Source: SIG480 sp045595605 (GTDB lineage Bacteria; Bacillota; Clostridia; Oscillospirales; JAAYXM01). Taken from it: a DNA stretch of 64,000 nt. Of this stretch, positions 34,278 to 43,633 are shown piece by piece. The stretch lies in contig JAZOAS010000149.1 of NCBI GenBank assembly GCA_045595605.1, forward strand, positions 13,189-77,188. Direction: 5' to 3'. Positions within the stretch are counted from its first letter, which is position 1. Every line of letters starts with the position of its first letter. A program made the position numbers and the translations under genes. The notes beneath the pieces are model-generated. The model did no database searches. It had not been told where the DNA came from and was given only the letters and a program-made list of their open reading frames with translations.

Positions 34278-34909
34278 TGTATAGAAAGTTTTTTAAGCGC
34301 CCGATAGATATATTTTGCGCGCTTGCGGCAATAAGTGTATTTTCGTGGTTATACATAATTGTTGCGATACTCGTCCGCGTAAAGCTCGGAAGCCCTGTTT
34401 TATTCAAACAGGACCGCCCCGGAAAAGACGGAAAGATATTTAAACTGTATAAATTCCGCACGATGACGGACGAGAGGGACGAAAACGGCGAGTTATTGCC
34501 GGATGATGTCCGCCTCACGAAGTTCGGAAAACTTCTCAGAAAGACGAGTCTTGATGAGCTCCCCGAAGCGTTCAATATCCTCAAGGGCGATATGAGCGTC
34601 ATCGGCCCAAGACCGCTTCTTGTGGAATATCTGCCTCTCTATAACGAAAAGCAGAGGCGCCGTCATGAGGTTCGCCCGGGGCTCTCGGGGCTTGCACAGA
34701 CAAGTGGGAGAAATGCCATAACCTGGGAAGAAAAATTTGATTTGGATGTAGAGTATGTCGATAATATCACATTTTTCGGAGATTTGAAGCTCGTTTTCAA
34801 GACGGTATGGTGTGCATTTGTGAAGAGCGAGGGTATAAACTCCGAAAATTCCGCAACAATGGAATACTTTACAGGAACACCGGAGGAAAGTGTGGAGGCT
34901 CAGAGTTGA
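34277..34909 (+). CDS. Initiating phosphoglycosyl transferase (PglC/WbaP type)
   Basis: Membrane enzyme that moves a phosphosugar from a nucleotide onto undecaprenyl phosphate, starting the repeat unit (210 aa). It has the short re-entrant helix (KRPIDIFCALAAIS), the GSPVLFKQDRPGKDGKIFKLYKFRTM core, the catalytic Asp-Glu pair in SLDELPEAFN and the MSVIGPRPLL motif. The size is that of the minimal PglC catalytic unit. The ATG at 34277 overlaps the previous stop. Composition is still host-like. Confidence 0.93.
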   Translation: MYRKFFKRPIDIFCALAAISVFSWLYIIVAILVRVKLGSPVLFKQDRPGKDGKIFKLYKFRTMTDERDENGELLPDDVRLTKFGKLLRKTSLDELPEAFNILKGDMSVIGPRPLLVEYLPLYNEKQRRRHEVRPGLSGLAQTSGRNAITWEEKFDLDVEYVDNITFFGDLKLVFKTVWCAFVKSEGINSENSATMEYFTGTPEESVEAQS

Positions 34910-35487
34910 ACAGGAATGTTATTATAATTGGAGCGAGCGGACACGGTCGCGTAATAGCTGATATTGTCAGGGCAAATGGCGATAAGGTCCTGGGTTTTCT
35001 TGATGACGATGAAAGCAAGGAAACGCTTGGTAAAATAGCTGATTACGGAAAATACAGCGATGCGGAATTTGTAATCGGAATCGGAAACACGGCAGTAAGA
35101 AAGAAAATGTCAGAACTTCCGCTTAAGTGGTATTCTGCGATACATCCTACAGCTGTGATTTCCCCTTCTGTGGAAATTGGTGAAGGGTCTGTTGTTATGC
35201 CAAATGCCGTAATAAATGCAGAAGCAAAAATCGGTAATCATTGCATAATAAACAGTGGTGCGATTGTAGAGCACGACAATACAATTGGTGATTACTGCCA
35301 CATTTCTGTCGGCGCAAAGCTTGGCGGAACGGTTGAAGTTGGGAACGAAACTTGGGTAGGAATAGGTGCAACGGTTATAAATAATATAAGCATCTGTGGC
35401 GGTTGCGTCATAGGTGCAGGTTCCGTTGTAGTGAAGAATATCACAGAACCCGGAACATATATCGGCATTCCGGCAAAGAGGAAATGA
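34906..35487 (+). CDS. PglD-like sugar O/N-acetyltransferase
   Basis: A 193-residue acetyltransferase with an N-terminal Rossmann-like sugar-nucleotide domain (VIIIGASGHGRVIADI) and a C-terminal left-handed beta-helix of hexapeptide repeats. It matches PglD, which acetylates UDP-4-amino sugars. The TTG at 34906 is chosen because it overlaps the previous stop and has TGGAGG upstream; the longer reading overlaps the upstream gene by 100 bases. From here on the genes become more AT-rich. Confidence 0.88.
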   Translation: MNRNVIIIGASGHGRVIADIVRANGDKVLGFLDDDESKETLGKIADYGKYSDAEFVIGIGNTAVRKKMSELPLKWYSAIHPTAVISPSVEIGEGSVVMPNAVINAEAKIGNHCIINSGAIVEHDNTIGDYCHISVGAKLGGTVEVGNETWVGIGATVINNISICGGCVIGAGSVVVKNITEPGTYIGIPAKRK

Positions 35488-35512
35488 GTAGTTTTTTATG
35501 GGGGGTGAACCG

Positions 35513-36607
35513 ATGAAAATACTTATACTTGCAAATAATGATGTCGGTCTTTACCAATTCAGGCGAGAACTGATAGATGCTCTCTTGGAAAATAACGAGG
35601 TTGAGATTGCTCTGCCGTACGGCAAGCTTGTGGACCTGCTGAAAGAAAAATGCGTTTTTTTTGATACGCCAATGCAGCGAAGAGGGATGAATCCTTTAAT
35701 TGATGCCAAATTGTTCTTTCAATACCGAAAACTTCTTAAATCAGAGAGACCGGACCTTGTAATAACTTATACGATCAAACCAAATATATACGGTGGGATT
35801 GCAAGCCGTCTTTTAAAAATACCGTATGGAGTAAATATAACAGGGCTTGGAACTGTTTTCCAGAGAAACGGTATGGCACTCAGACTTGTAAAGCTTTTGT
35901 ATAAGCTGGCGTTAAAGAAGGCGAAGGTTGTTTTTTTTGAAAACGCCGAAAATAAGAAAATACTGGTTTCTATGGGGCTTGTAAAAGATGAAAAATGTTG
36001 TGTGTTGAATGGTGCAGGAGTAAATCTTGATACATATAAAGTGCAGGAATACCCCGAAGACGGAGAAAAAATAAGATTTCTTTTTGTCGGCAGGGTTATG
36101 GAAGAGAAAGGAATAAATGAGCTTATCGAGGCTATGAGAAGATTGAGAGCCGATGGAGCGAAGTGTGTCCTTGATGTTGTTGGTGGTTTTGAGGAAAACT
36201 ACAAAGAAACGCTTCAACAATGTGAAGAGGAAGGTTGGCTTAATTATCACGGATATCAGGAAGATGTAAAGCCTTTTATAAAAGAATGTCATTGTTTTGT
36301 ATTGCCCTCCTGGCATGAAGGTATGGCAAATACAAACCTGGAGTGTGCATCAACCGGAAGACCGGTTATAACCAGTAATATTCCCGGATGCAGAGAGGCT
36401 GTGATTGATGGCGAAAGCGGATTTTTATGTGAAGCAAAAGATTCAAGAAGCCTTTCTGAAAAAATGGAGAAATTTTTGGAATTGACTTTTGAAGAACGAA
36501 AAACAATGGGTGCTTGCGGTCGCAAGCACATGGAAGAAAACTTCGATAAAGAGATGGTCGTTAATATGACCGTAAATAAGCTATTTGAAGCTTGTAGAGA
36601 GCAATAA
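35513..36607 (+). CDS. Glycosyltransferase family 4 (PglA/CapM-like)
   Basis: A GT-B enzyme of 364 residues that likely adds the second sugar to the lipid-linked unit. The N-terminus MKILILANNDVGLYQFRREL, the TYTIKPNIYGGIASRLL segment and GLGTVFQ are typical of the PglA-like group. The donor-binding half has FVGRVMEEKGINELIEAM and the E-x7-E region in SWHEGMANTNLECASTGRP. The start at 35513 follows GGGGGTGA. Confidence 0.88.
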   Translation: MKILILANNDVGLYQFRRELIDALLENNEVEIALPYGKLVDLLKEKCVFFDTPMQRRGMNPLIDAKLFFQYRKLLKSERPDLVITYTIKPNIYGGIASRLLKIPYGVNITGLGTVFQRNGMALRLVKLLYKLALKKAKVVFFENAENKKILVSMGLVKDEKCCVLNGAGVNLDTYKVQEYPEDGEKIRFLFVGRVMEEKGINELIEAMRRLRADGAKCVLDVVGGFEENYKETLQQCEEEGWLNYHGYQEDVKPFIKECHCFVLPSWHEGMANTNLECASTGRPVITSNIPGCREAVIDGESGFLCEAKDSRSLSEKMEKFLELTFEERKTMGACGRKHMEENFDKEMVVNMTVNKLFEACREQ

Positions 36608-36629
36608 ATTGTTCAGGGAGTTCTAAAGT

Positions 36630-37862
36630 ATGATGCTTAAAAAAATATTAATGATAAGTAATCATGATATCTGGGGCGATTTAAACACTTTCTCGCCGAT
36701 GCTTAAAATATTGCAAAAACTTAGCGCGGAAGGTGTTCACGTCGATTTCGTTACAACAGAAAAAAAGAAGGAATATGATGAAGCATCACAGAAGTTTGGT
36801 GAACCGGTAGAATATATAGCAGATAATATAATTATAGACAGAATAAAGGTTTTCTCGCCGAGAACATTGGCTTTTCTTTACAGAAACAAGTTCCTTAAAA
36901 GATTGTTTTCAAAATTAATGACAGAAGTTTTATTTCCGATAAAAGTATATAATAAATACAAAAACTGCAAAGGCTATGACATTGTTTATGGATATGAGAT
37001 ATACGGAGTAAAAGTTGCGAAAAAGTTATCCGAAAGGTATAATAAGCCACTTGTAACAAGGTTTCAGGGGAGCTTTATCAGGTCGTGGGAAGAGAAATTC
37101 GGGGTTAGATATTGCAAAAAAAAGTACAAGTTGCATTATCGGGCACTTGAAACAAAGGCAGATCTGATAATAATGACAAACGATGGAACTGAAGGGGATA
37201 AAACACTCAAATCTCTTGAGAACGCAGAAAATATGAGGTTCTGGCGCAATGGATTTGACTTTTCCCCTCTGTCTGAAGATAAACCCACATTGCGAACAAG
37301 ACTGAATTTGGAACAAGATGTGTTCTATACTGTGTCTGTTTGCAGACTGGCAAAGTGGAAACGATGTGAAAGGATAGTGGAAGCATACAAAAATCTTGGG
37401 ATTTCTTCGTCAAAGATCAAGCATCTTTTCGTTGGAGATGGCGAAGAACGGCAGCGACTTGAAGATTTGATTCGCTCATATGGACTCGGAGAGTATTTTG
37501 TTTTCTGTGGAAGTCAGCCACATGAGAAGGTTAAGGAATATTTGCAGGCTTCAGATGTGTTTCTCTCGTTCTTTGACAGCACAAATTCGGGAAATCCGTT
37601 GATTGAAGCAATTAAAATAAATCTCCCTATCATTACATATGATGTCGGAGATACAAATACTGTTATTACAAACGGAGAGAATGGTATTTTGCTTAACGAA
37701 CCGAACCCGGAGCTGATTGCAAAGACGATAGAAGAGCTCTTTTCAAATGAGCAATTGAGAGAAAAGCTTATCGAAGGAACAAAAGAATCTTCGAATATGT
37801 TTTATTCGTGGGATGTAAGAGTACAAAATGAGTTGGACGAATTGAAGAGATTGGTTCGGTAA
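36630..37862 (+). CDS. Glycosyltransferase family 4
   Basis: A 410-residue GT-B glycosyltransferase. The C-terminal donor domain shows VCRLAKWKRCERIVEAYKNL, HLFVGDGEERQRLEDLI and the motif STNSGNPLIEAIKINLPI with its conserved Glu. The N-terminal half opens ILMISNHDIWGDLNTFSP. The sugar donor and linkage cannot be predicted. A, T-rich third codon positions mark it as part of the AT-rich block. Confidence 0.85.
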   Translation: MMLKKILMISNHDIWGDLNTFSPMLKILQKLSAEGVHVDFVTTEKKKEYDEASQKFGEPVEYIADNIIIDRIKVFSPRTLAFLYRNKFLKRLFSKLMTEVLFPIKVYNKYKNCKGYDIVYGYEIYGVKVAKKLSERYNKPLVTRFQGSFIRSWEEKFGVRYCKKKYKLHYRALETKADLIIMTNDGTEGDKTLKSLENAENMRFWRNGFDFSPLSEDKPTLRTRLNLEQDVFYTVSVCRLAKWKRCERIVEAYKNLGISSSKIKHLFVGDGEERQRLEDLIRSYGLGEYFVFCGSQPHEKVKEYLQASDVFLSFFDSTNSGNPLIEAIKINLPIITYDVGDTNTVITNGENGILLNEPNPELIAKTIEELFSNEQLREKLIEGTKESSNMFYSWDVRVQNELDELKRLVR

Positions 37863-37875
37863 AGGTGTAAAGAGT

Positions 37876-38634
37876 ATGTCACAAATTATAGTTTGCTTAA
37901 GATACGATGACTGGGGCGCTTATGAAGAAGCAATGCAATATGATATGAAGTTGATCGATATTGCAGATAAATATAATTGCCCAATTACATTATCCGTAGT
38001 TCCGCAGGGAAAAAACCTGAAAAAGCATAAAAGAGAGTTGTTCAGCAAGAAATTTTATAACGCGCTTCGGGAAGAAAAAATTGAGATTGCATTGCACGGG
38101 TATAAGCACAAGCGAGGGATTCTAGAAAAGCTTCTTCATGTATATGGAGAGTTTGGAAAGAAACCGCTGTTTATTCAAAAAAGACAGTTAAAAAGAGGCA
38201 CATATAACCTTGCGGAGCAGCTCGGACAAAAAGTAAAAGTATTTGTTCCTCCGTTTAACACGTATGATAAGAATACAGTAAAAATATTGGCAGAAGAAGG
38301 TTTTGAACTGATTTCAGACGGGCCGTCGGCGAACAGAATGTTCGGGCGTGATGCAACAAGCGGAAAAATAAAGCGGTTGCCGTTTACTTGTGGAATAGAA
38401 AGTATACTTGATCTTGTGGAAAAGATAGATAAAGCGGAAAGTAGTGCTACATACTGTATTGTTGCATTGTTTCACTATTATAACTATAGCATTGATAAGG
38501 TAGAAGAGTTGGTTTCACAGCTCTCTGAAAAGAACAATGTATGTTTTTCATCTCTGAAAAACATACAAAAAAGCATCGGATTGAAGAATATATCTGAAAT
38601 GGAGTCAACCAAAGAGAAATATTATCGTATATAG
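37876..38634 (+). CDS. Polysaccharide deacetylase-like protein
   Basis: A 252-residue protein of the NodB/DUF2334 fold. The metal-binding pattern is visible as LRYDDWGAY (Asp-Asp) near the N-terminus and ALHGYKHK (His, His) near residue 75, followed by a FVPPFNTYDKNTVKIL segment with the conserved proline. It may remove acetyl or other groups from the growing glycan. It lacks a signal peptide, so it would act inside the cell. Confidence 0.75.
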   Translation: MSQIIVCLRYDDWGAYEEAMQYDMKLIDIADKYNCPITLSVVPQGKNLKKHKRELFSKKFYNALREEKIEIALHGYKHKRGILEKLLHVYGEFGKKPLFIQKRQLKRGTYNLAEQLGQKVKVFVPPFNTYDKNTVKILAEEGFELISDGPSANRMFGRDATSGKIKRLPFTCGIESILDLVEKIDKAESSATYCIVALFHYYNYSIDKVEELVSQLSEKNNVCFSSLKNIQKSIGLKNISEMESTKEKYYRI

Positions 38635-38646
38635 GCGGTTAACTAG

Positions 38647-40107
38647 ATGAAAAACGGAATTTTTAGGGATGTAAGTGTAATTACAATATCTAAAATTGCA
38701 AGCGCGTTGATTTCATTCATCAACACAGCACTTTTGTCCCGTTTCAGAACATTAAGCGAATATGGCACATATACACAGATGATTTTGGCGATTTCTTTAG
38801 TTGTCACAATCTGCGACCTTGGTCTCCCGTATGCTGTTACATATTTTGGGTCAAAAGCCGAAAATGAGTGTGACAGGAGACACTTTTTCAGCGTATTTTA
38901 TACAGTAGATACCGTAATGAGTATTCTTATCGGAATAATAATGATTGTAGCTGTTCCGATTTTGAAGCAGTACTTCAACAATGACTCGTTTTCGCTATAT
39001 TGGTATTTTCTGCTCGCCTATCCGTGGATAAGAATTATTGATGCTACAATGGAAAATGCATTGGTTATCGCAGAGAAAACATTATGGATAGCGATATATA
39101 GGTTGATTTACGGCGTGTCCTCGTGTCTTATAGTTGTAATTATAAAGGTACTGGGGCTTGGTTTCAACGAGTATATGGTTTCATATACAGTTGTTTTAAG
39201 TTTATTAACTGTAACTGAGTATATTCTTCTTTCAAAAGCATTTGGTAAGCTTAAGCCAGCATTTGATAAAAAACTGGTCAAAGAGGTTTTGAAATATGCA
39301 TTGCCGGTAGGCTTGGCATCCGCGGTAGGAACGATTAATATTGAACTTGATAAATTGGTTATAGGAAATCTGTGCTCGACAGAAGAGCTCGCGATATATG
39401 CAAATGCTTCAAAAGTTTTGCCGGTTGGATTAATCGCAACAGCTATTAGTATGGTAACATTGCCTTTGATAGTAAAAAAAATATCAGAAGGCAAAAAACA
39501 AGAGTCCATAGAGATCTGGAACAAGGCGATTAAAATTTCTATTGATATCATCTCCACTATAGCTTTTGCTTTGATTGTTTTTGCTCCGGAGGTTATTACT
39601 TTTATTTATTCTGAAAAATATGTTTCGGGAACAGGAATATTCAGAATATACTGCATTTCGTACATAATTGACTGTACATATTGGGGAACAATGCTTAATG
39701 CAACGGGAAAAACAAAAAATATACTGTATTGTTCAATCATTTCGTGCACGGTAAATGTTATTTTAGATATAGTATTGTATAAGGTGCTTGGAACGGCTGG
39801 ACCTGCTATTGCAACGATAATAAGTCAAGCAGTTTTGTGCCTGACGCAGACACTTTTCGCAAAGCGAGTATTAAAAGTAAAAAAACTATTGTGGATACGA
39901 CCTGTTATTCCGGTCATATCACGAAATATCGTTATAACAGCACCATTTGCGTTATTGCACTCTTATTTAAGGGCATATACACAGATTAATGGTGTCGTTC
40001 TTGCTTTTGCTGTTGGCGCAGTATGGATGGCAGTATATGTGCTGTTGGAAGGAAAAAAGATTTATGGTCAGTTTGTTGCCCTGAACAGTCAGATAGACAA
40101 AAGTTAA
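38647..40107 (+). CDS. Polysaccharide flippase (Wzx type)
   Basis: A 486-residue membrane protein with about 12-14 helices of the MOP/Wzx family, which turns the lipid-linked repeat unit to the outer face. The opening (NGIFRDVSVITISKIASALI) and the polysaccharide-export layout agree. It lies between the deacetylase and the polymerase candidate, the usual partners. Confidence 0.88.
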   Translation: MKNGIFRDVSVITISKIASALISFINTALLSRFRTLSEYGTYTQMILAISLVVTICDLGLPYAVTYFGSKAENECDRRHFFSVFYTVDTVMSILIGIIMIVAVPILKQYFNNDSFSLYWYFLLAYPWIRIIDATMENALVIAEKTLWIAIYRLIYGVSSCLIVVIIKVLGLGFNEYMVSYTVVLSLLTVTEYILLSKAFGKLKPAFDKKLVKEVLKYALPVGLASAVGTINIELDKLVIGNLCSTEELAIYANASKVLPVGLIATAISMVTLPLIVKKISEGKKQESIEIWNKAIKISIDIISTIAFALIVFAPEVITFIYSEKYVSGTGIFRIYCISYIIDCTYWGTMLNATGKTKNILYCSIISCTVNVILDIVLYKVLGTAGPAIATIISQAVLCLTQTLFAKRVLKVKKLLWIRPVIPVISRNIVITAPFALLHSYLRAYTQINGVVLAFAVGAVWMAVYVLLEGKKIYGQFVALNSQIDKS

Positions 40108-40174
40108 GGTTGAAGGAAGTATTGTTATTATATTAAGTTCCGGCGAAAGAAATCAGGAGATTAGAGGAAAAGTA

Positions 40175-41374
40175 ATGAGTGTAGTTTTAATAGCATTATT
40201 GATAGCGTCAAAGTTGTATTATTTTAATATATTTTCTTTAGGTGTATATAATTTTACACTTTCTGATATGTGTCTGGCTATTTGTTTATTTCAGCTTTTT
40301 TTCAAGAATGGCAAAAAAAGCATCAGGGACAAAGATACAGCGGGCGTTATTAAAGGAATTATTTTAATATCAGTTGCGGGTGCGTTATTGAATTGTTTTT
40401 CGTCGTTTGCAATAGGTTCAAGCCTTACCTCTACGGTAATGAATCTCATAAAACGCTGGCTTTCGATGCTCATAATCCCGATATATATTTACAGATTTGT
40501 TCCTCCTGAGAAAAGAAAAAAAACAACTAATTGGGTTCTGACTGTCATTATTATATACACATTAACAAACCTGCGAGGGATCATTTCGTCGGATGCTGTT
40601 CGCTATACAGCAGAAGGAACGGTAAACCCCAATATTATAGCAGGTGTCTTTGGTGTGCTTCTTATTTATATGATTAATTCGGAGTATAAGCCGTCATTTA
40701 AAATTCCTATGATATTGATATCTGCGTTTATGGTGCTGGCGTGTTCATCGAGAGGCGGCGTTCTGGCTCTTGCAATTACAATGCTTTTTATGCTTCTCTT
40801 CATGAGTGACAGCACAATAATAAAGAAATTTCAAATCCTTTTAGTGGCTATAGCTATAATAGCGGTTGGCTTGGCGTTAGGCAAAAAGTTTTTGCCTCAG
40901 GCTACAGAACGAATTATTGATTCTTTTGTTGGTGGTATCGACAAGACCGCAAGTTACCAATCAAGAATGGGAACATTCTGGGAACTAATGGGTATGATGT
41001 TTGAAAACCCTAAGCTTTTGTTTTTGGGAACGGGATTTGGAAACGGAAATTTGCAGCTGATTACCGCCCGGTACGGAAACAGGATTTCAACTGCTGATAA
41101 TATGTATGCTGACTTGTTTGTATGGTGCGGATTGATAGGAGCACCCTTTATTATTGCAGGCATTGTCAAGACACTTAAGTTAGGAGCAAAGGCCCTAAAA
41201 GTAATCCCAAATTCAATGGTGCTTATCACAATATACATATTGGCATTGGGATTTACTCAGGATGCGCTTTTCGAGCCGACAGTAGGATGTCTGTACTATA
41301 CAATTCTGGGACTTGAGATTGTCAGATATGTTGACAGCGAAGCTTTTAACAAGCAAAAAATGACAAAGAATTAG
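40175..41374 (+). CDS. Polysaccharide polymerase/O-antigen ligase-like protein (Wzy type)
   Basis: A 399-residue membrane protein with about ten helices and a large outer loop near the C-terminus (ENPKLLFLGTGFGNGNLQL), typical of Wzy/WaaL proteins that polymerise or ligate repeat units. SSRGGVLALAITMLFMLLF fits the conserved arginine helix. Sequence of this class is poorly conserved, so the call rests on layout and context next to the flippase. Confidence 0.8.
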   Translation: MSVVLIALLIASKLYYFNIFSLGVYNFTLSDMCLAICLFQLFFKNGKKSIRDKDTAGVIKGIILISVAGALLNCFSSFAIGSSLTSTVMNLIKRWLSMLIIPIYIYRFVPPEKRKKTTNWVLTVIIIYTLTNLRGIISSDAVRYTAEGTVNPNIIAGVFGVLLIYMINSEYKPSFKIPMILISAFMVLACSSRGGVLALAITMLFMLLFMSDSTIIKKFQILLVAIAIIAVGLALGKKFLPQATERIIDSFVGGIDKTASYQSRMGTFWELMGMMFENPKLLFLGTGFGNGNLQLITARYGNRISTADNMYADLFVWCGLIGAPFIIAGIVKTLKLGAKALKVIPNSMVLITIYILALGFTQDALFEPTVGCLYYTILGLEIVRYVDSEAFNKQKMTKN

Positions 41375-41389
41375 AGAAAGGACTCTTTT

Positions 41390-42451
41390 ATGATAAGAAT
41401 AATTTCTCCGGTAAATGAAGATGAAAACCGCGCGGGGGCTGTTGCTTTTACTTGTTCACGCATAGCAAGGTCAATCAAAGAAGCTTTTTCTGATAGCTTA
41501 TCATACGCTTTTTCTTCTGAAAACAAAGCAGTTCAGTTACTGAAAAGTATATATCTTATTTTTAAAACCTATATATGGTTGCTTAAAGGCGATATTGTTG
41601 CGTTTATTTATCCTACAATACCGCTATATCCTGCGACATCGAGAATAAAATATCATATTTCCTCTTTGTTCTATAAAATAATGTTCAAAATAAAAAAGAT
41701 AAGTGGCGGGAAGCTGGTTTTTATTATTATAGATTTGCCGAAGGAGCAGGAGGAGAGTTTTAATACCAAACATATACAGATATCCTATGATAAGTTTCTT
41801 AAGTTTGAAAACAGGATAATCGAAGAGGCATCCAAAATTATTTATTATTCAGAAGGATTTAAGAAGTTAATTGAAGATAGAGAAATAAACAGCAACGCAG
41901 AGAGTTTTGTTTGTTCGGTTGGATATGCGCCCCAGGGGATACCGAAAGGTGACGGTAAGCCCACAAAGATTTTTTATTCGGGTGAGCTTACACGGAGCTA
42001 TGAAAAAAACAAGCTTCTTGAGATATGTAATTGCCTTACCGAAAATGAAGAATTGATTGTTTGTGGCAAAAACGGTGAATGGCTTAACGAATTAAAAAAT
42101 GGCAGAGTTTCCTATAAGGGATATGTTGATTCAAAAAAGCATGATGAAATTGCAGGACAGTGCGACTTCGGGCTTATTGTATATCCTGATGAGGGGTATT
42201 ATCGGTATGTGACACCGGCAAAGTTAAATGTTTATATTTCGCTTGGTCTTCCTGTCCTTGCAATTTCCAATTTAACCATAAAAAAGGTTTTTGAGACATT
42301 CAAGGCAGGAGAAAGTGTTTCTGAAGAAGAATTTATTCCGACATTCAGAAAATGGTGCGACGAAAAACTATACCGTGATTATCGGAAAGTATATAATGAA
42401 GTGGATTATCATGCTCTTTATTTAGATTCGATTCGCAGAGCTTTTCAGTAA
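41390..42451 (+). CDS. Glycosyltransferase-like protein
   Basis: A 353-residue GT-B-like protein. The C-terminal half shows IFYSGELTRSYEKNKLLEIC, a VCGKNGEW segment and CDFGLIVYPDEGYYRYVTPAKLNVYISLGLPV, resembling the donor domain of GT4/GT1-like enzymes. The N-terminal half includes a hydrophobic stretch (residues about 40-85) that may contact the membrane. The sugar is unknown. Confidence 0.7.
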   Translation: MIRIISPVNEDENRAGAVAFTCSRIARSIKEAFSDSLSYAFSSENKAVQLLKSIYLIFKTYIWLLKGDIVAFIYPTIPLYPATSRIKYHISSLFYKIMFKIKKISGGKLVFIIIDLPKEQEESFNTKHIQISYDKFLKFENRIIEEASKIIYYSEGFKKLIEDREINSNAESFVCSVGYAPQGIPKGDGKPTKIFYSGELTRSYEKNKLLEICNCLTENEELIVCGKNGEWLNELKNGRVSYKGYVDSKKHDEIAGQCDFGLIVYPDEGYYRYVTPAKLNVYISLGLPVLAISNLTIKKVFETFKAGESVSEEEFIPTFRKWCDEKLYRDYRKVYNEVDYHALYLDSIRRAFQ

Positions 42452-42471
42452 GGGTATGTGGGGGTGTTAAT

Positions 42472-43632
42472 ATGAAAATGACATATGTCAGCGACTCTAT
42501 ATTCTATACGGATGGAGAGAATTATTACTGCAAGGTGTATTTTTCTCCTGATGAAATTGTGTCTTTATGTCCGAGAGTCGAACATTTGTTTGTTATCGCC
42601 CGTATAAGAAAAATCAACCCGAAAGAAAGCTATAAGTTAATATCCTGGTCGAATTGCTCGGTAGAGTTTATAAATGTAGAAGATAAAAACAAAATAAAGC
42701 AAATAAGAAACATATTCGAAGTTTCAAAAAGACTGAATAGTATCAGCGATATTTCGTATTTGAAATTTTGCTTTATATCTTCATACATTTATGGCTTGCA
42801 GATCAAGAAAAAGCATAACGGGAAGATTTATTTCAGTCAGATGGTGGGAGATCCTGACTGCATCTTATCGTTTTCCTCCTCGAAAGTTAAGAAGCTGTTG
42901 TTATCGGCCCTGAACTTTTTTCAGAAAAAGCTTTATTCTGCTATTGCCAAAAAAATGGATTTGCAAATATTTGTTTCGAACAAACTCAAGGAAAAGTATG
43001 CAGTAGAATCGGTAAAATCAATAGTTGTTAATGAAAATCGCTTCAGAGAAGCAGATATTGTTGATTTGAAAAATGCTGAACCGAACACTATTGGAAAAGG
43101 CCTTAAGTTAGTTTTTGTTGGCAGGCTTTCGCCGGAGAAGAGGGTGCAAGACCTGTTGTTCGCACTTAAAAAACAAAGTGAGGTAAGTCTTAATATTATA
43201 GGCGACGGTCCGCAAAAAGAAGAGCTGGAAGCTTTGACTATACAGCTTGGATTAAATGAAACGGTCGCATTTTCGGGAAGAAAGGAATGGGGAGATGAAC
43301 TTTTTTCCGAATTGAAAAGGCATGATATCCTGGTTCTTCCATCTGAAAACGAGGGACTTCCCTTGGTTATTGCTGAGGCAATGAGTTGTGGGTTGCCTGT
43401 AATAGCTTCAAATGTCGGAGGAATCCCTGAAATAGTCAGAAATGAAGTGAACGGGCTATTATTTGAAAAAGGCGATCTGAACATGTTGGAAGAAGCCATT
43501 AACAGAGTTAAGGATGGCGAGTTCAGACTTAAATTAGCATCAGAATCTGTGAAGACAGCACATGAGTTTTCGTTTGACAATCAAACAAAAATCTTGAAAA
43601 ATGAGCTGAAAAAAATACTGAAGGAAAATTAA
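42472..43632 (+). CDS. Glycosyltransferase family 4
   Basis: A 386-residue GT4 enzyme. The donor domain is very clear: FVGRLSPEKRVQDLLFAL, NIIGDGPQKEELEAL and the E-x7-E motif in SENEGLPLVIAEAMSCGLP, then NVGGIPEIV. GGGGGTG precedes the ATG. It ends one base before the next glycosyltransferase. Confidence 0.9.
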   Translation: MKMTYVSDSIFYTDGENYYCKVYFSPDEIVSLCPRVEHLFVIARIRKINPKESYKLISWSNCSVEFINVEDKNKIKQIRNIFEVSKRLNSISDISYLKFCFISSYIYGLQIKKKHNGKIYFSQMVGDPDCILSFSSSKVKKLLLSALNFFQKKLYSAIAKKMDLQIFVSNKLKEKYAVESVKSIVVNENRFREADIVDLKNAEPNTIGKGLKLVFVGRLSPEKRVQDLLFALKKQSEVSLNIIGDGPQKEELEALTIQLGLNETVAFSGRKEWGDELFSELKRHDILVLPSENEGLPLVIAEAMSCGLPVIASNVGGIPEIVRNEVNGLLFEKGDLNMLEEAINRVKDGEFRLKLASESVKTAHEFSFDNQTKILKNELKKILKEN

Positions 43633-43633
43633 G

